Positions 20,142-28,113 of a stretch of DNA of 64,000 nt are shown piece by piece (within the stretch, counting starts at the first letter, position 1; each line of letters begins with the position of its first letter). The notes under the pieces are model-generated. The model was given only the letters and a program-made list of their open reading frames with translations, searched no databases and was not told where the DNA came from. The translations under genes were made by a program, and so were the position numbers. The stretch is from RPQJ01 sp963754535 (GTDB lineage Bacteria; Pseudomonadota; Gammaproteobacteria; Steroidobacterales; Steroidobacteraceae): positions 248,001-312,000 of the forward strand of contig CAVWGG010000024.1 of NCBI GenBank assembly GCA_963754535.1. Reading direction: 5' to 3'.

Positions 20142-21373
20142 GCGGCCGTCTCTTCCACGGCAGCCACCGCCTCGCGTGCGGCGCTCTGCGCCGTCCCGGC
20201 CTCGTCCGCCACCGGCGCATGGCCATGGTGCGAGAACGCGGTGAGCGCGGCCGTGGTGAGCACCAGCAGCATGATCGCGCCGAACGGGAATTCGCTGAGC
20301 CCGGGTGTGGTCGCAGCGGTCAGGAACAGCAGCACCGTGATCAATCCGCGCGGCGCAACCCAGACCAGGCGGGAGGAATCCGGCTGTCGCGCGAGCCGCA
20401 GGACCGCATAACGCACCGGGTAGATGAAACCGACGCCGGCGACCATCACGGCCCAGGCGCGCCAGTCCGTCATCGCCGACAGGTCCGTCCAGTAGCCGAG
20501 CATCAGGAAGAAGAAGCTCTTGACCGCGAAGGTCAGCTCGACGACCAGTCCCTTGAACTCACGCAGCGTGTCGCCGTACCCCGGGCGCAGGAGACCGCCC
20601 AGCCGGCGCATCCTCTGCAGCAGGTGCGTGTTGTTGAGCAGCAGGCCGCAGACGAGGATCAGCACCAGCGGCGACAAGTGCAGCTCCTTGCCGATCGCAT
20701 ACAAGAGTGTCAGGCCCGCCAGCAGCGGCAGGAACCGGACGTGCCCCTCGACGCGGTTGATCAGGAACAGGATGCCGACGCCGGCCACGACTGCCGCGAT
20801 GAGCGACAGGAACATGCCCCCGAAAAGCGCGGGCAGGAAATGCCCGACCCGACCCGCGGACTCGAGCCACGCGTAGAACACGAGCACGCCGACGATGTCC
20901 GACAGTGAACTCTCGTACACGACGAATTCGCGGGTGTGCTCGGTGAGCCCCGTGACGCTGGGTATCGCCACGGCGCTCGAAATCACCGAGACAGAGACTG
21001 CGGCGAGCGCAGCCGGCGCGAAGGCGAGGCCCAGCGCGTGCTGGAAAAGGACGGTGAAGCCCGCGACGCAGGCGATGAACCCTGCCAGCATCACGAACGA
21101 CGCACGGGCGATGAGCTGCAGCCGTTCGCGCCGCAGCGAGAGATCGAGCGCGCCCTCGAGCACGATCAGGATCAGGCCGATGGTGCCGATGATCGGCACC
21201 ATCGGGTCGACCCAGCCGAGGTGCAGGTCGAAGCTGTCCATGACCTGCCGGCCCGCAATGCCGGTGAGGATGAGCAGGACGACGGAAGGCAGCCGCGTAC
21301 GCCGCCCGAAGACATCGAGCAGGTAGGCGAAGACCAGGAGCGCCGAGACGGCCAGGATGGCGGTGTTGGTCAC
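20138..21373 (-). CDS. Cation:proton antiporter (CPA family)
   Basis: This 411-aa membrane protein has about 12 hydrophobic helices and resembles CPA-family Na+(K+)/H+ exchangers without a C-terminal regulatory TrkA-N domain. The gene is 18 bp downstream of the last hydrogenase accessory gene on the same strand, so it may be read from the hydrogenase operon. The C-terminal 35 residues are hydrophilic and alanine-rich. The exchanged cation cannot be decided from the sequence. Confidence 0.85.
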   Translation of the reverse strand: MTNTAILAVSALLVFAYLLDVFGRRTRLPSVVLLILTGIAGRQVMDSFDLHLGWVDPMVPIIGTIGLILIVLEGALDLSLRRERLQLIARASFVMLAGFIACVAGFTVLFQHALGLAFAPAALAAVSVSVISSAVAIPSVTGLTEHTREFVVYESSLSDIVGVLVFYAWLESAGRVGHFLPALFGGMFLSLIAAVVAGVGILFLINRVEGHVRFLPLLAGLTLLYAIGKELHLSPLVLILVCGLLLNNTHLLQRMRRLGGLLRPGYGDTLREFKGLVVELTFAVKSFFFLMLGYWTDLSAMTDWRAWAVMVAGVGFIYPVRYAVLRLARQPDSSRLVWVAPRGLITVLLFLTAATTPGLSEFPFGAIMLLVLTTAALTAFSHHGHAPVADEAGTAQSAAREAVAAVEETAA

Positions 21374-21391
21374 CCCGCTAGCCTACCGGAC

Positions 21392-22054
21392 TCAGCCCCC
21401 AAGCAATTGTCGCCGCGAGACCGACGGTGGCGCCGGCGGCGGCTCGGCCTGGAACAACGCCTCTGCCACCGAGGCGGCCGCGAGCCGGGCGGCCTCGTGG
21501 TCCGTGAATTCCGTCATCGTCGAGAACAGCGAGCACGTGCCGATCAGGCCAACGTCGTGCAGGTTGGTCACGACGAAGTCGTATGCCCCGGACGGAAACG
21601 CCAGACGCGTGGACGAGCCGTCCATCCAGATCGTCAGGTCGGACGGGGTCGGCAGCACCGTCAGGTTCATGAACCACGGCGTCAGCATCACGCCGACCTG
21701 GCGCCCGTCGTGCTCGCGAAAGCCCACCGCTTCGATGGCCAGCGTCGGGTTGTAGATCGGCATGCCTTTTACCTTGAGTGCCGCGCGCCGGTACGCGTTC
21801 GCAAGGTTGTTGACGGCGTCGTCCTCCGACAGCGTCGCGCTGTCGATCACCATGAACTTGCTCTTGTTGGCCGCGCAGTTCGGACATTCCCAGGTATCGG
21901 GCAACAGCCGGAACGGCGTGCCCGGCGGCGTCTGCGTTTCTTCGTCGCCGAGTGCCGGATCGTAGACCCACCAGCAGATGCCGCATTCGAGCCGGGTGTC
22001 GTCTGCGATCTTCGAGCCATCGCCGCCATAGCTGCCTTCGAAAGGGCGGCTCAT
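21392..22054 (-). CDS. Rubredoxin-HybE fusion, hydrogenase assembly protein (HupI-HupJ)
   Basis: The 220-aa product joins two hydrogenase accessory functions. Residues about 20-68 are a rubredoxin, with Fe ligands C24, C27, C57 and C60. The rest is a HybE/HupJ chaperone domain (NPTLAIEAVGFREHDGRQVG, then TPWFMNLTVLP and GTCSLFSTMTEF). In Rhizobium and Ralstonia-type systems the rubredoxin helps assemble the oxygen-tolerant small subunit and HybE-type proteins help its folding or Tat export. The ATG overlaps the hyaF stop by a base. It is the last recognisable gene of the hydrogenase cluster. Confidence 0.9.
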   Translation of the reverse strand: MSRPFEGSYGGDGSKIADDTRLECGICWWVYDPALGDEETQTPPGTPFRLLPDTWECPNCAANKSKFMVIDSATLSEDDAVNNLANAYRRAALKVKGMPIYNPTLAIEAVGFREHDGRQVGVMLTPWFMNLTVLPTPSDLTIWMDGSSTRLAFPSGAYDFVVTNLHDVGLIGTCSLFSTMTEFTDHEAARLAAASVAEALFQAEPPPAPPSVSRRQLLGG

Positions 22055-22905
22055 CAGTTGAACGCCTGCAGGATCTCGCCGAGACGCTCGGCCGAGTCCT
22101 CGAAATCCTCGCGTGCGGCGAGGACCGAAATCGGCACGCCGCCGATCTCGAGCGTGTCGAGGATCACGTTGCCCATGCCGTTGATGAACTGCACGGCCCA
22201 GACGTGCCGCAGGCCCGTCGCGAACACGCGCGAACTGCCGAAGCCACCGGAACGGATCACCAGCGGAACCTGCCCGAGCACGGTCGTAAGCACCTGCGCA
22301 TCGACGTCCGTGAGCGGCAGCAACGTGAAGTTGATGACGTGGTTCTCGGCGCCGGGCCGGTATTCACTCGAGCGCTGCTGCAGCTCATACAGCAACGCCG
22401 GCGCGTTCATCGCGCCTTGCGGCATCTGCTCGGGCACCTGGATTTCGGCGCGCGGCAGCTCAGTGGCTGCGCGCAGGATCGGTGTCGGCACCGGGCCGAT
22501 CTCGATCCATTCGCCCTGCGTGCCATCCGCCGTGCTGCTCTCGATGCGCCAGATGCCGGCCATCACCGACTCGACCACTCGCCAGTAGGCATTGTCGAGG
22601 CCGACTTTCGCCCAGACGTCGCCTTCGCCGAGGATGTCGGCGATCGTCGCCTTCTCGGATTCGTTGAGCCCGTTCAGGCTCACGCGTGTCGGCGGCGCAT
22701 CTGGCACCTCGGTGCGACGCTTGAGGTCCGCGACCACCTCGTTCATGACGGCGCGCGAAGCGGCCGTGAGCTCTTCGTCCGCAGGGATCTGGCGCGCTGC
22801 ACGGACGAGGCCCGTGGGCATGCCGATCAGGCGCAGCTGTTCGTCGGACTCCGCGGGAGCGTCTCCCGGAACCTTCGGGTGCCAGACGAGTACGTGTTCG
22901 GTCAT
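22054..22905 (-). CDS. hyaF: Hydrogenase accessory protein HyaF/HupH
   Basis: This 283-aa protein belongs to the HupH/HyaF family, found only with membrane-bound group 1 hydrogenases and needed for maturation of the small subunit under oxygen. Family features are the LLPLTDVDAQVLTTVLGQ region and the C-terminal NVILDTLEIGGVP segment. It overlaps hyaE by 4 bp and hupIJ by 1 bp, so it is part of a tightly coupled set. The length is close to that of E. coli HyaF (285 aa). Confidence 0.92.
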   Translation of the reverse strand: MTEHVLVWHPKVPGDAPAESDEQLRLIGMPTGLVRAARQIPADEELTAASRAVMNEVVADLKRRTEVPDAPPTRVSLNGLNESEKATIADILGEGDVWAKVGLDNAYWRVVESVMAGIWRIESSTADGTQGEWIEIGPVPTPILRAATELPRAEIQVPEQMPQGAMNAPALLYELQQRSSEYRPGAENHVINFTLLPLTDVDAQVLTTVLGQVPLVIRSGGFGSSRVFATGLRHVWAVQFINGMGNVILDTLEIGGVPISVLAAREDFEDSAERLGEILQAFN

Positions 22906-23288
22906 GCGTTTCCTCCAGTGAGGGCATCCGGCGCGGCGTCATCGAGCAGACGGTCGGCGGCCTGTGAAAAGACCGGCCAGTCGCGCATGCGCGCCACGAG
23001 CTCGGCGGGTTGTCCGTCGCGCATGTAGACGACGGCGGGCATCACGACGACGCCGAAGCGCGTCATCAGTGCCGCCTCGTCGCGCTGGTCGATGAGGCCG
23101 ACACGCAGCCGGCCCTGGTAGCTCGTCGCGAGCTCACGCACGACCACGGTGACGTCGAGACCCTCCGGCCGGTCGCCGATGAAGAACAGCAGCCCGCGCG
23201 GATTGCACGCGAGCCAGTCGTCGAGCTCGGACTTGCGCAGCACGTCGCACGACGGGTGCGAGACCAGTGCGTCGATCACGCCGCTCAT
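22902..23288 (-). CDS. hyaE: Hydrogenase accessory protein HyaE/HupG
   Basis: The 128-aa product has a thioredoxin fold without the CxxC active site (the strand FGVVVMPAVVYMRDGQP keeps the cis-proline). This is typical of HyaE/HupG, a Tat-signal chaperone for the hydrogenase small subunit. It overlaps hyaD by 4 bp upstream and hyaF by 4 bp downstream, which supports coupled translation with the maturation genes. Confidence 0.9.
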   Translation of the reverse strand: MSGVIDALVSHPSCDVLRKSELDDWLACNPRGLLFFIGDRPEGLDVTVVVRELATSYQGRLRVGLIDQRDEAALMTRFGVVVMPAVVYMRDGQPAELVARMRDWPVFSQAADRLLDDAAPDALTGGNA

Positions 23289-23962
23289 GCGTTGGACCCC
23301 CCGGTTTCCTCATCCCCGCGTTCGCGGGCCGCCGCGCGGATCGCCAGGAAACGTTCATCGCCCAGGCGGCAGGCAACGTCCGGCGCCGGGCGACCGGATT
23401 CGTAGAGCCCCTGCCGCAGTGCGCCGATCACGACGTCGCGTTCCGGACGGCCGGCGCGCTCGCGCACCTCGACGCCCCAACGGCGCAGTTCGTCGATGCC
23501 GAGCTGCAGCGCGTCGGGAATCTGCGACTGGACCCTGGCCGTGAGGCTCCCGCCGTAATCGGCAAGCTCGACGGGCTTGATGCCGACCACGGTGAAATGC
23601 GCAGGCTTGTGGTTGAGCAATTCCAGGCTCGCCAGGATGTCGTTCATCCCGACCTGGTGCAGGCTCATCTTGTTGCCGCCCATCAGCGCGGGAATCTCGT
23701 CGTCGCGCGCCACGATCAGCGTGCCCGGCTCGCCACGATGCGCGACCGCGTCGAACAGGAGCACATGGGTGGTGTCGAGCAGCAGCGGCACGAGGGCCAG
23801 CCCGAGCGTGCCGCCGTCCATCAGGCCGACGTCCGGGGGCAGGTCCCAGCCTTCGCCGAGCGCTTCGACGCAGCGAACGCCAAAGCCCTCATCGGCCCAC
23901 AGCAGGTTGCCGACCCCGAGCACCACGATGCGGCGTTCTGGCGCCGCAGATTCATCAGTCAT
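23285..23962 (-). CDS. hyaD: Hydrogenase maturation protease HyaD
   Basis: HyaD removes the C-terminal peptide of the large subunit after the NiFe site is complete. The Ni-sensing ligands of the family are present as E25 (GVGNLLWADEG), D71 (LLFDAV) and H102 (SLHQVGM). The product is 225 aa with a C-terminal tail of some 40 residues. I chose the ATG at 23962, which has GGGAGA upstream; the frame remains open to 24142 but the added part covers the stem-loop region. The likely substrate is the HyaB precursor in this operon. Confidence 0.93.
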   Translation of the reverse strand: MTDESAAPERRIVVLGVGNLLWADEGFGVRCVEALGEGWDLPPDVGLMDGGTLGLALVPLLLDTTHVLLFDAVAHRGEPGTLIVARDDEIPALMGGNKMSLHQVGMNDILASLELLNHKPAHFTVVGIKPVELADYGGSLTARVQSQIPDALQLGIDELRRWGVEVRERAGRPERDVVIGALRQGLYESGRPAPDVACRLGDERFLAIRAAARERGDEETGGSNA

Positions 23963-24032
23963 CGTCTCTCCCGCGCGTCGTCGGCTGCCGTTGGGCGATG
24001 CCCTTGGGCAGTGCACTTGGATAGCGTCTAAA

Positions 24033-24038
24033 AGTATA
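24033..24038 (-). promoter_or_regulatory. Possible -10 box upstream of hyaD
   Basis: TATACT on the minus strand lies just after the large stem-loop and about 70 bases before the hyaD start. No good -35 box is seen, so this is only a candidate internal promoter for the maturation genes. Confidence 0.25.
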
Positions 24039-24089
24039 ACGGGACCGAAGGATGCCGGGCGACGATCGCCCTCGTCCCGCGGTCCCGTT
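24038..24089 (-). promoter_or_regulatory. Large stem-loop between hyaC and hyaD
   Basis: A perfect 10-bp inverted repeat (AACGGGACCG at 24038 and its complement ending at 24089) encloses a second perfect repeat, GGGCGA-CGA-TCGCCC at 24057-24071. A further hairpin (AGGGC-TCGC-GCCCT) lies at 24103-24116, just after the hyaC stop. On the transcribed strand the stem is followed by TTATACTTTTAG, a partial T-run. This could end part of the transcripts or protect the 3' end of the hyaABC message, so that structural subunits are made in excess over maturation proteins. Confidence 0.55.
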
Positions 24090-24119
24090 GGTGAGCTGTC
24101 GAAGGGCTCGCGCCCTGGT

Positions 24120-24863
24120 TCAGCGGTAGAACCTCCAGCCACTGATCATCGAGCTGATCGTCGTCTGGCGGTGCGTCATGTCCTCGCGGATCGCCATGTA
24201 CATGTGGACGATCGAGAAGATGATGACGACCCACATCGCGACGTGGTGCCAGGTGTGCACGGTCATCGAATCACCGAGCACGCTGAACACCCAGCCGAAT
24301 ACCGTGTACCAGCCCGTCTGGACGCCGGCGCCTTCCGCGTAGAGGGCAAAGCCGGTGAAGAGCAGCACGAACATCGGCAGCACGAACATGAAGAACATCG
24401 CGATGTGCGCGAGCGGGTTGTGGCCCACATACTCTTTCGGCTTGCCGATGAACAGGTACCAGCCGATTTCCGCGAAAATGTCCTTCCACCAGGCGATGCT
24501 CCAGAATGGGATCCAGAAGATCTGCCGGGCATGCTTGCCGCCGAACAACACACGGTACAACCTCAGCACGAACGCCACGCCGAGAATCATCCCCGCCGCG
24601 AAGTGCGTGAAGCGGATCCAGCCGAACAGGTATGCATCGAACGCCTCGCCGCCGATCGAAGGCGGCGGCGAGCCGATGAAGTACCCGGTCACGCACAGCA
24701 CGATGATGGCCAGCATGGTCACCCAGTGCCAGATGCGGATGGCCGCGTCGTACACGTACACAGGACCCGGTTGCACCCCGGCCGGAGGCAGGATCGCCTC
24801 GCCGAAATGTCCTTCACGCACCCGGCTGGGTAGCGGGGTAGAAGGGTGATACATCTTGCTCAT
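24120..24863 (-). CDS. hyaC: Ni/Fe-hydrogenase b-type cytochrome subunit HyaC
   Basis: HyaC anchors the hydrogenase dimer to the membrane and passes electrons from the small subunit through two b haems to quinone. The 247-aa protein has four hydrophobic helices and the expected histidines, in RIWHWVTML, GWIRFTHFAAG and HTWHHVAMWVV. The N-terminal 35 residues form a proline-rich cytoplasmic extension. It lies 12 bp after hyaB. Confidence 0.95.
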   Translation of the reverse strand: MSKMYHPSTPLPSRVREGHFGEAILPPAGVQPGPVYVYDAAIRIWHWVTMLAIIVLCVTGYFIGSPPPSIGGEAFDAYLFGWIRFTHFAAGMILGVAFVLRLYRVLFGGKHARQIFWIPFWSIAWWKDIFAEIGWYLFIGKPKEYVGHNPLAHIAMFFMFVLPMFVLLFTGFALYAEGAGVQTGWYTVFGWVFSVLGDSMTVHTWHHVAMWVVIIFSIVHMYMAIREDMTHRQTTISSMISGWRFYR

Positions 24864-24875
24864 GACATCACTCCC

Positions 24876-26669
24876 TTACCGGACCTTGACGCTCGTGACC
24901 TCGTTGCCCTCCATGTCGAGCACGTGCGTAGCGCACGCCAGGCATGGATCGAAGCTGTGGATCGTGCGCAGGATCTCGAGCGGCTGCTCGGGATCGAACA
25001 TCGGCGTATCGAGCAACGCAGCCTCGTACGCGCCGATCTTGCCTGCCGGGTCACGCGGGCTCGCGTTCCAGGTGGTCGGCACGACGCACTGGTAGTTCTT
25101 GATCTTCTTGTCTTCGATGTCGATCCAGTGGCACAGCGCGCCGCGCGGGGCTTCCACGAACCCGTGGCCCTTGGCCGACTTGGCCCAGGTGGACGGATCG
25201 AAGTTGTCCATGTTCGCGGTAGCCGTGTCGCCTGCCTTGATGTTGGCGATGAGCTTGTTGAACTCGTCTTTCAGCTTGTGCGCCGCCCAGCTGCATTCCA
25301 GGCCGCGGGCCGCCGTGCGGCCGAGCGTCGAGAACAGCGCCGTCACCGGCACGCCGCCGAGCTTGGCGAGCACCATGTCGGTGGGCTCCTTGAACTCGGG
25401 GAGACCCTTGACGTAGCCGATCACGTAGCGCGCGAGCGGGCCGACCTCCATCGCGTGGCCCTTCCAGCGCGGCGACTTGACCCATGAATACTTGGCTGAT
25501 TCGTCGACTGCCTCGATCCGGGTCTTGGTCCCCTTGGCGCCGCCGATGTCGAAGTTCGGGTTGGTCTCGCCTTCGTACGGATGCAGGCCCTTCTGCTCGT
25601 CGCCGTACTTGTACCAGGAGTGCGTGACGAACTCCTGCACCTGGTCGAGCGCATCGAGGTCGATGTCCTGGATCTCGTTCAGGTTGCCGTCGATGATGGC
25701 GCCGCGCGGCATCATCAGGTTGCCCGGGCTGTAGTCGTTGGCCTTGATCGGCAGGTCGCCGTAGGACATCAGGTACTTCGACGACAGGCCGCCGCCGATC
25801 GCCGCCCAGTCCTTGTAGAAGCCGGCAATCGCGATCAGGTCGGGGATGTAGACCTGGTCGATGAACTCGATGGTGCGGTCGATGATCCGGCTGACCATGT
25901 TCAGCCGTTCCATGTTGATCGCGCCGACCGCGCCCGCCGCGTTCATGTTGATCGGTGACGGCACGCCACCCACCAGCCAGTTCGGATGCGGATTGCGGCC
26001 GCCGAAGATCGTCTGGATCTTCACGATTTCCTTCTGGAAATCGAGCGCTTCGAGGTAATGCGCGACTGCCATCAGGTTCGCTTCAGGCGGCAGCTTGTAC
26101 GCCGGGTGGCCCCAGTAGCCATTGCGGAAGGGTCCCAGCTGTCCCGACTCGACGAACTTCTTGAGGCGGTTCTGCAGGTCGCGGAAGTAACCCGGCGACG
26201 ACAGCGGCCAGCTCGAGATCGACTGCGCCAGCTCCGACGTCGCTTTCGGATCCGCGGATAGCGCGCTCACCACGTCCACCCAGTCGAGGGCGTGCAGGTG
26301 ATAGAAGTGCACCAGGTGATCCTGTGAGTACAGGGTCAGGTGCATGATGTTGCGGATCGTGTTGGCGTTCTCGGGGATCTCGATCTTCAGCGCGTTTTCG
26401 ACCGCGCGGACCGACGCCAGCGCGTGCACGCCCGTGCAGACGCCGCAGATGCGCTGCACGAACGCCCATGCGTCGCGCGGATCACGGCCGCGGAGGATGA
26501 CCTCCAGGCCGCGCCACATCGTGCCCGTCGATACCGCGTTGCGGATGACGTTGTTCGCGTCGACGTTCACCTCGATGCGGAGGTGCCCTTCGATGCGCGT
26601 GATCGGATCGACTACGACGCGCTTGCCCGAGTTGTCGAGCTGAAAGCCGTTGGGGGTTGCGATGCTCAT
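24876..26669 (-). CDS. hyaB: [NiFe] hydrogenase large subunit HyaB
   Basis: This 597-aa catalytic subunit carries the NiFe(CN)2CO site. Ni ligands are C75 and C78 (RICGVC) near the N-terminus and C576 and C579 (DPCLACATH) near the C-terminus. A 15-residue tail follows H582 and is the expected HyaD cleavage product. The RIEGHLRIE motif is also present. All ligands are intact, so the enzyme should be active. It follows hyaA after 19 bp. Confidence 0.98.
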   Translation of the reverse strand: MSIATPNGFQLDNSGKRVVVDPITRIEGHLRIEVNVDANNVIRNAVSTGTMWRGLEVILRGRDPRDAWAFVQRICGVCTGVHALASVRAVENALKIEIPENANTIRNIMHLTLYSQDHLVHFYHLHALDWVDVVSALSADPKATSELAQSISSWPLSSPGYFRDLQNRLKKFVESGQLGPFRNGYWGHPAYKLPPEANLMAVAHYLEALDFQKEIVKIQTIFGGRNPHPNWLVGGVPSPINMNAAGAVGAINMERLNMVSRIIDRTIEFIDQVYIPDLIAIAGFYKDWAAIGGGLSSKYLMSYGDLPIKANDYSPGNLMMPRGAIIDGNLNEIQDIDLDALDQVQEFVTHSWYKYGDEQKGLHPYEGETNPNFDIGGAKGTKTRIEAVDESAKYSWVKSPRWKGHAMEVGPLARYVIGYVKGLPEFKEPTDMVLAKLGGVPVTALFSTLGRTAARGLECSWAAHKLKDEFNKLIANIKAGDTATANMDNFDPSTWAKSAKGHGFVEAPRGALCHWIDIEDKKIKNYQCVVPTTWNASPRDPAGKIGAYEAALLDTPMFDPEQPLEILRTIHSFDPCLACATHVLDMEGNEVTSVKVR

Positions 26670-26688
26670 TTTTCAGTTCTCCACTCGG

Positions 26689-27789
26689 TCAAACGACGCG
26701 GTCGTCTGCGGCAACGGGGGCGTTCGGCTTCACCTTGGCCTGGCGCAATGCCGTGAGGCCTGCGTGAGCCGCGATGCCGACACCGACGATCGCAGCTGCC
26801 GCGAGTCCAACCTTGTCGGCATTCGCTTCGGCGCCAAACTGCGGGAAGGTCTCGAGCCGCTCGTAGAACGGTCCGTTGTCCCAGAAATCCGGCTCGGAGC
26901 AACCAAGGCAGCCATGGCCGGAACCGATCGGGAACGACACACCCTCGTTCCAACGGGTGGTGGAGCAGGCGTTGTAGGTCGTCGGTCCGCGGCAGCCGAC
27001 CTTGTACAGGCAGTAGCCGGCCCGGGCGCCGAAGTCGTCGAACTTCTCGGAAAACTGGCCCGCGTCGAAGTGACCACGGCGATAGCACTTGTCGTGCACG
27101 CGCTGGCCGTAGAACATCAGCGGGCGGCCCTGGCGATCGAGCGCAGGCAGTTCGCCAAAGGTCACGTAGTAGGTGATGACGCCGGTCATGACTTCGGCGA
27201 TCGGCGGACAGCCGGGCACCTTGATGATCGGCTTGTCCTTGATGACCTTGTGGATCGGCACCGCGGTCGTCGGGTTGGGCTTCGCGGCCTGCACGCAACC
27301 CCACGAGGCGCACGAGCCCCAGGCGATCACGGCCGCGGCATCGGCAGCCACTTCCTTGAGCTTTTCGACGAACGGGCGGCCGCCCGGGATGCAGAACGTG
27401 CCGTCGTTGCCGAGCGGCGGGTTGCCTTCGACTGCAAGGATGTACTGGCCCTTGTAGTCACGCATGATGTCTTCGATGCACTTCTCGGCCTGGTGTCCGG
27501 CCGCGGCCATGATCGTGTCGTCGTAGTCGAGCGACACCATCGAGAGGATGACGTCCTTGGCCAGCGGATGCGCCGAGCGAATGAAGCTCTCGGTGCAGCA
27601 CGTGCACTCGAGGCCGTGCAGCCAGAGCACCGGCACGCGCGGCTTGGTTTCCATCGCGTGCGCGATCTTGCCGGCGAAGTGCGGTGCGAGCCCGAGCGAA
27701 GCCGCGCTCAGCGAGCAGAACTTCAGGAAGTTGCGCCGCGAAATACCTTGGCGGCGGATCAACTCGTAGAAAGTTTCTTGACGACCCAT
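26689..27789 (-). CDS. hyaA: [NiFe] hydrogenase small subunit HyaA, oxygen-tolerant type
   Basis: The 366-aa precursor has a Tat signal (SRRNFLK at 17-23, cleavage after AHA-45), so the enzyme faces the periplasm. The proximal cluster ligands are C62, C64, C65, C160, C165 and C194, which in mature numbering are 17, 19, 20, 115, 120 and 149. This exact six-cysteine set is known from E. coli Hyd-1 and Ralstonia MBH, where it builds a [4Fe-3S] cluster that lets the enzyme work in oxygen. A C-terminal hydrophobic helix (near residues 325-345) anchors it to the membrane. A GGGAG ribosome site precedes the ATG. Confidence 0.97.
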   Translation of the reverse strand: MGRQETFYELIRRQGISRRNFLKFCSLSAASLGLAPHFAGKIAHAMETKPRVPVLWLHGLECTCCTESFIRSAHPLAKDVILSMVSLDYDDTIMAAAGHQAEKCIEDIMRDYKGQYILAVEGNPPLGNDGTFCIPGGRPFVEKLKEVAADAAAVIAWGSCASWGCVQAAKPNPTTAVPIHKVIKDKPIIKVPGCPPIAEVMTGVITYYVTFGELPALDRQGRPLMFYGQRVHDKCYRRGHFDAGQFSEKFDDFGARAGYCLYKVGCRGPTTYNACSTTRWNEGVSFPIGSGHGCLGCSEPDFWDNGPFYERLETFPQFGAEANADKVGLAAAAIVGVGIAAHAGLTALRQAKVKPNAPVAADDRVV

Positions 27790-28113
27790 CTCGTGCTCCC
27801 AGTTGGTAGTGGCATTTCGCCAGGACGGCCGTTCAGGCTCCGGGTTTTCACCAAAGCGGTCGTCTGGCGCACCAGGCGGGAGATCGCGAAGCCGTGGGGC
27901 TTAGGCGGTCCCCCTCCTGATTTGACAGGCGGATGGTCCGACTCAGGCCGCCGAAGGCTCAATCGTAAATGTACTTAAAGGCTGAACTTGCTGCGCTGCA
28001 GCGTAAATGAAGGTGCTTCTTACAGCGTCCAAGGCGGGCCGGCGAAGCGCCGGCGGGCGGTTGCAAAGAAAGGTTTGCGTGCGGGCCGCGCCCGACGACG
28101 AATGGAGCTGTTT
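27790..28113 (-). promoter_or_regulatory. Upstream region of the hydrogenase operon
   Basis: This 324-bp gap is the only long non-coding stretch in the window and must hold the hyaA promoter. An 8-bp direct repeat CATTTACG (minus strand) occurs at 27964-27971 and 28002-28009, 38 bp apart, in an AT-richer patch that includes TTTAAG; it may be a regulator site. I found no clear -24/-12 (sigma-54) or strong -35/-10 promoter. A perfect 7-bp hairpin at 28038-28054 may mark the end of the upstream gene's transcript. Confidence 0.5.
28038..28054 (-). terminator. Hairpin between YVTN gene and hyaA
   Basis: GCCGGCG and CGCCGGC form a perfect 7-bp stem around a 3-base loop, 60 bp after the stop of the upstream minus-strand gene. 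The following sequence is not T-rich, so it is a weak terminator candidate. Confidence 0.3.
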
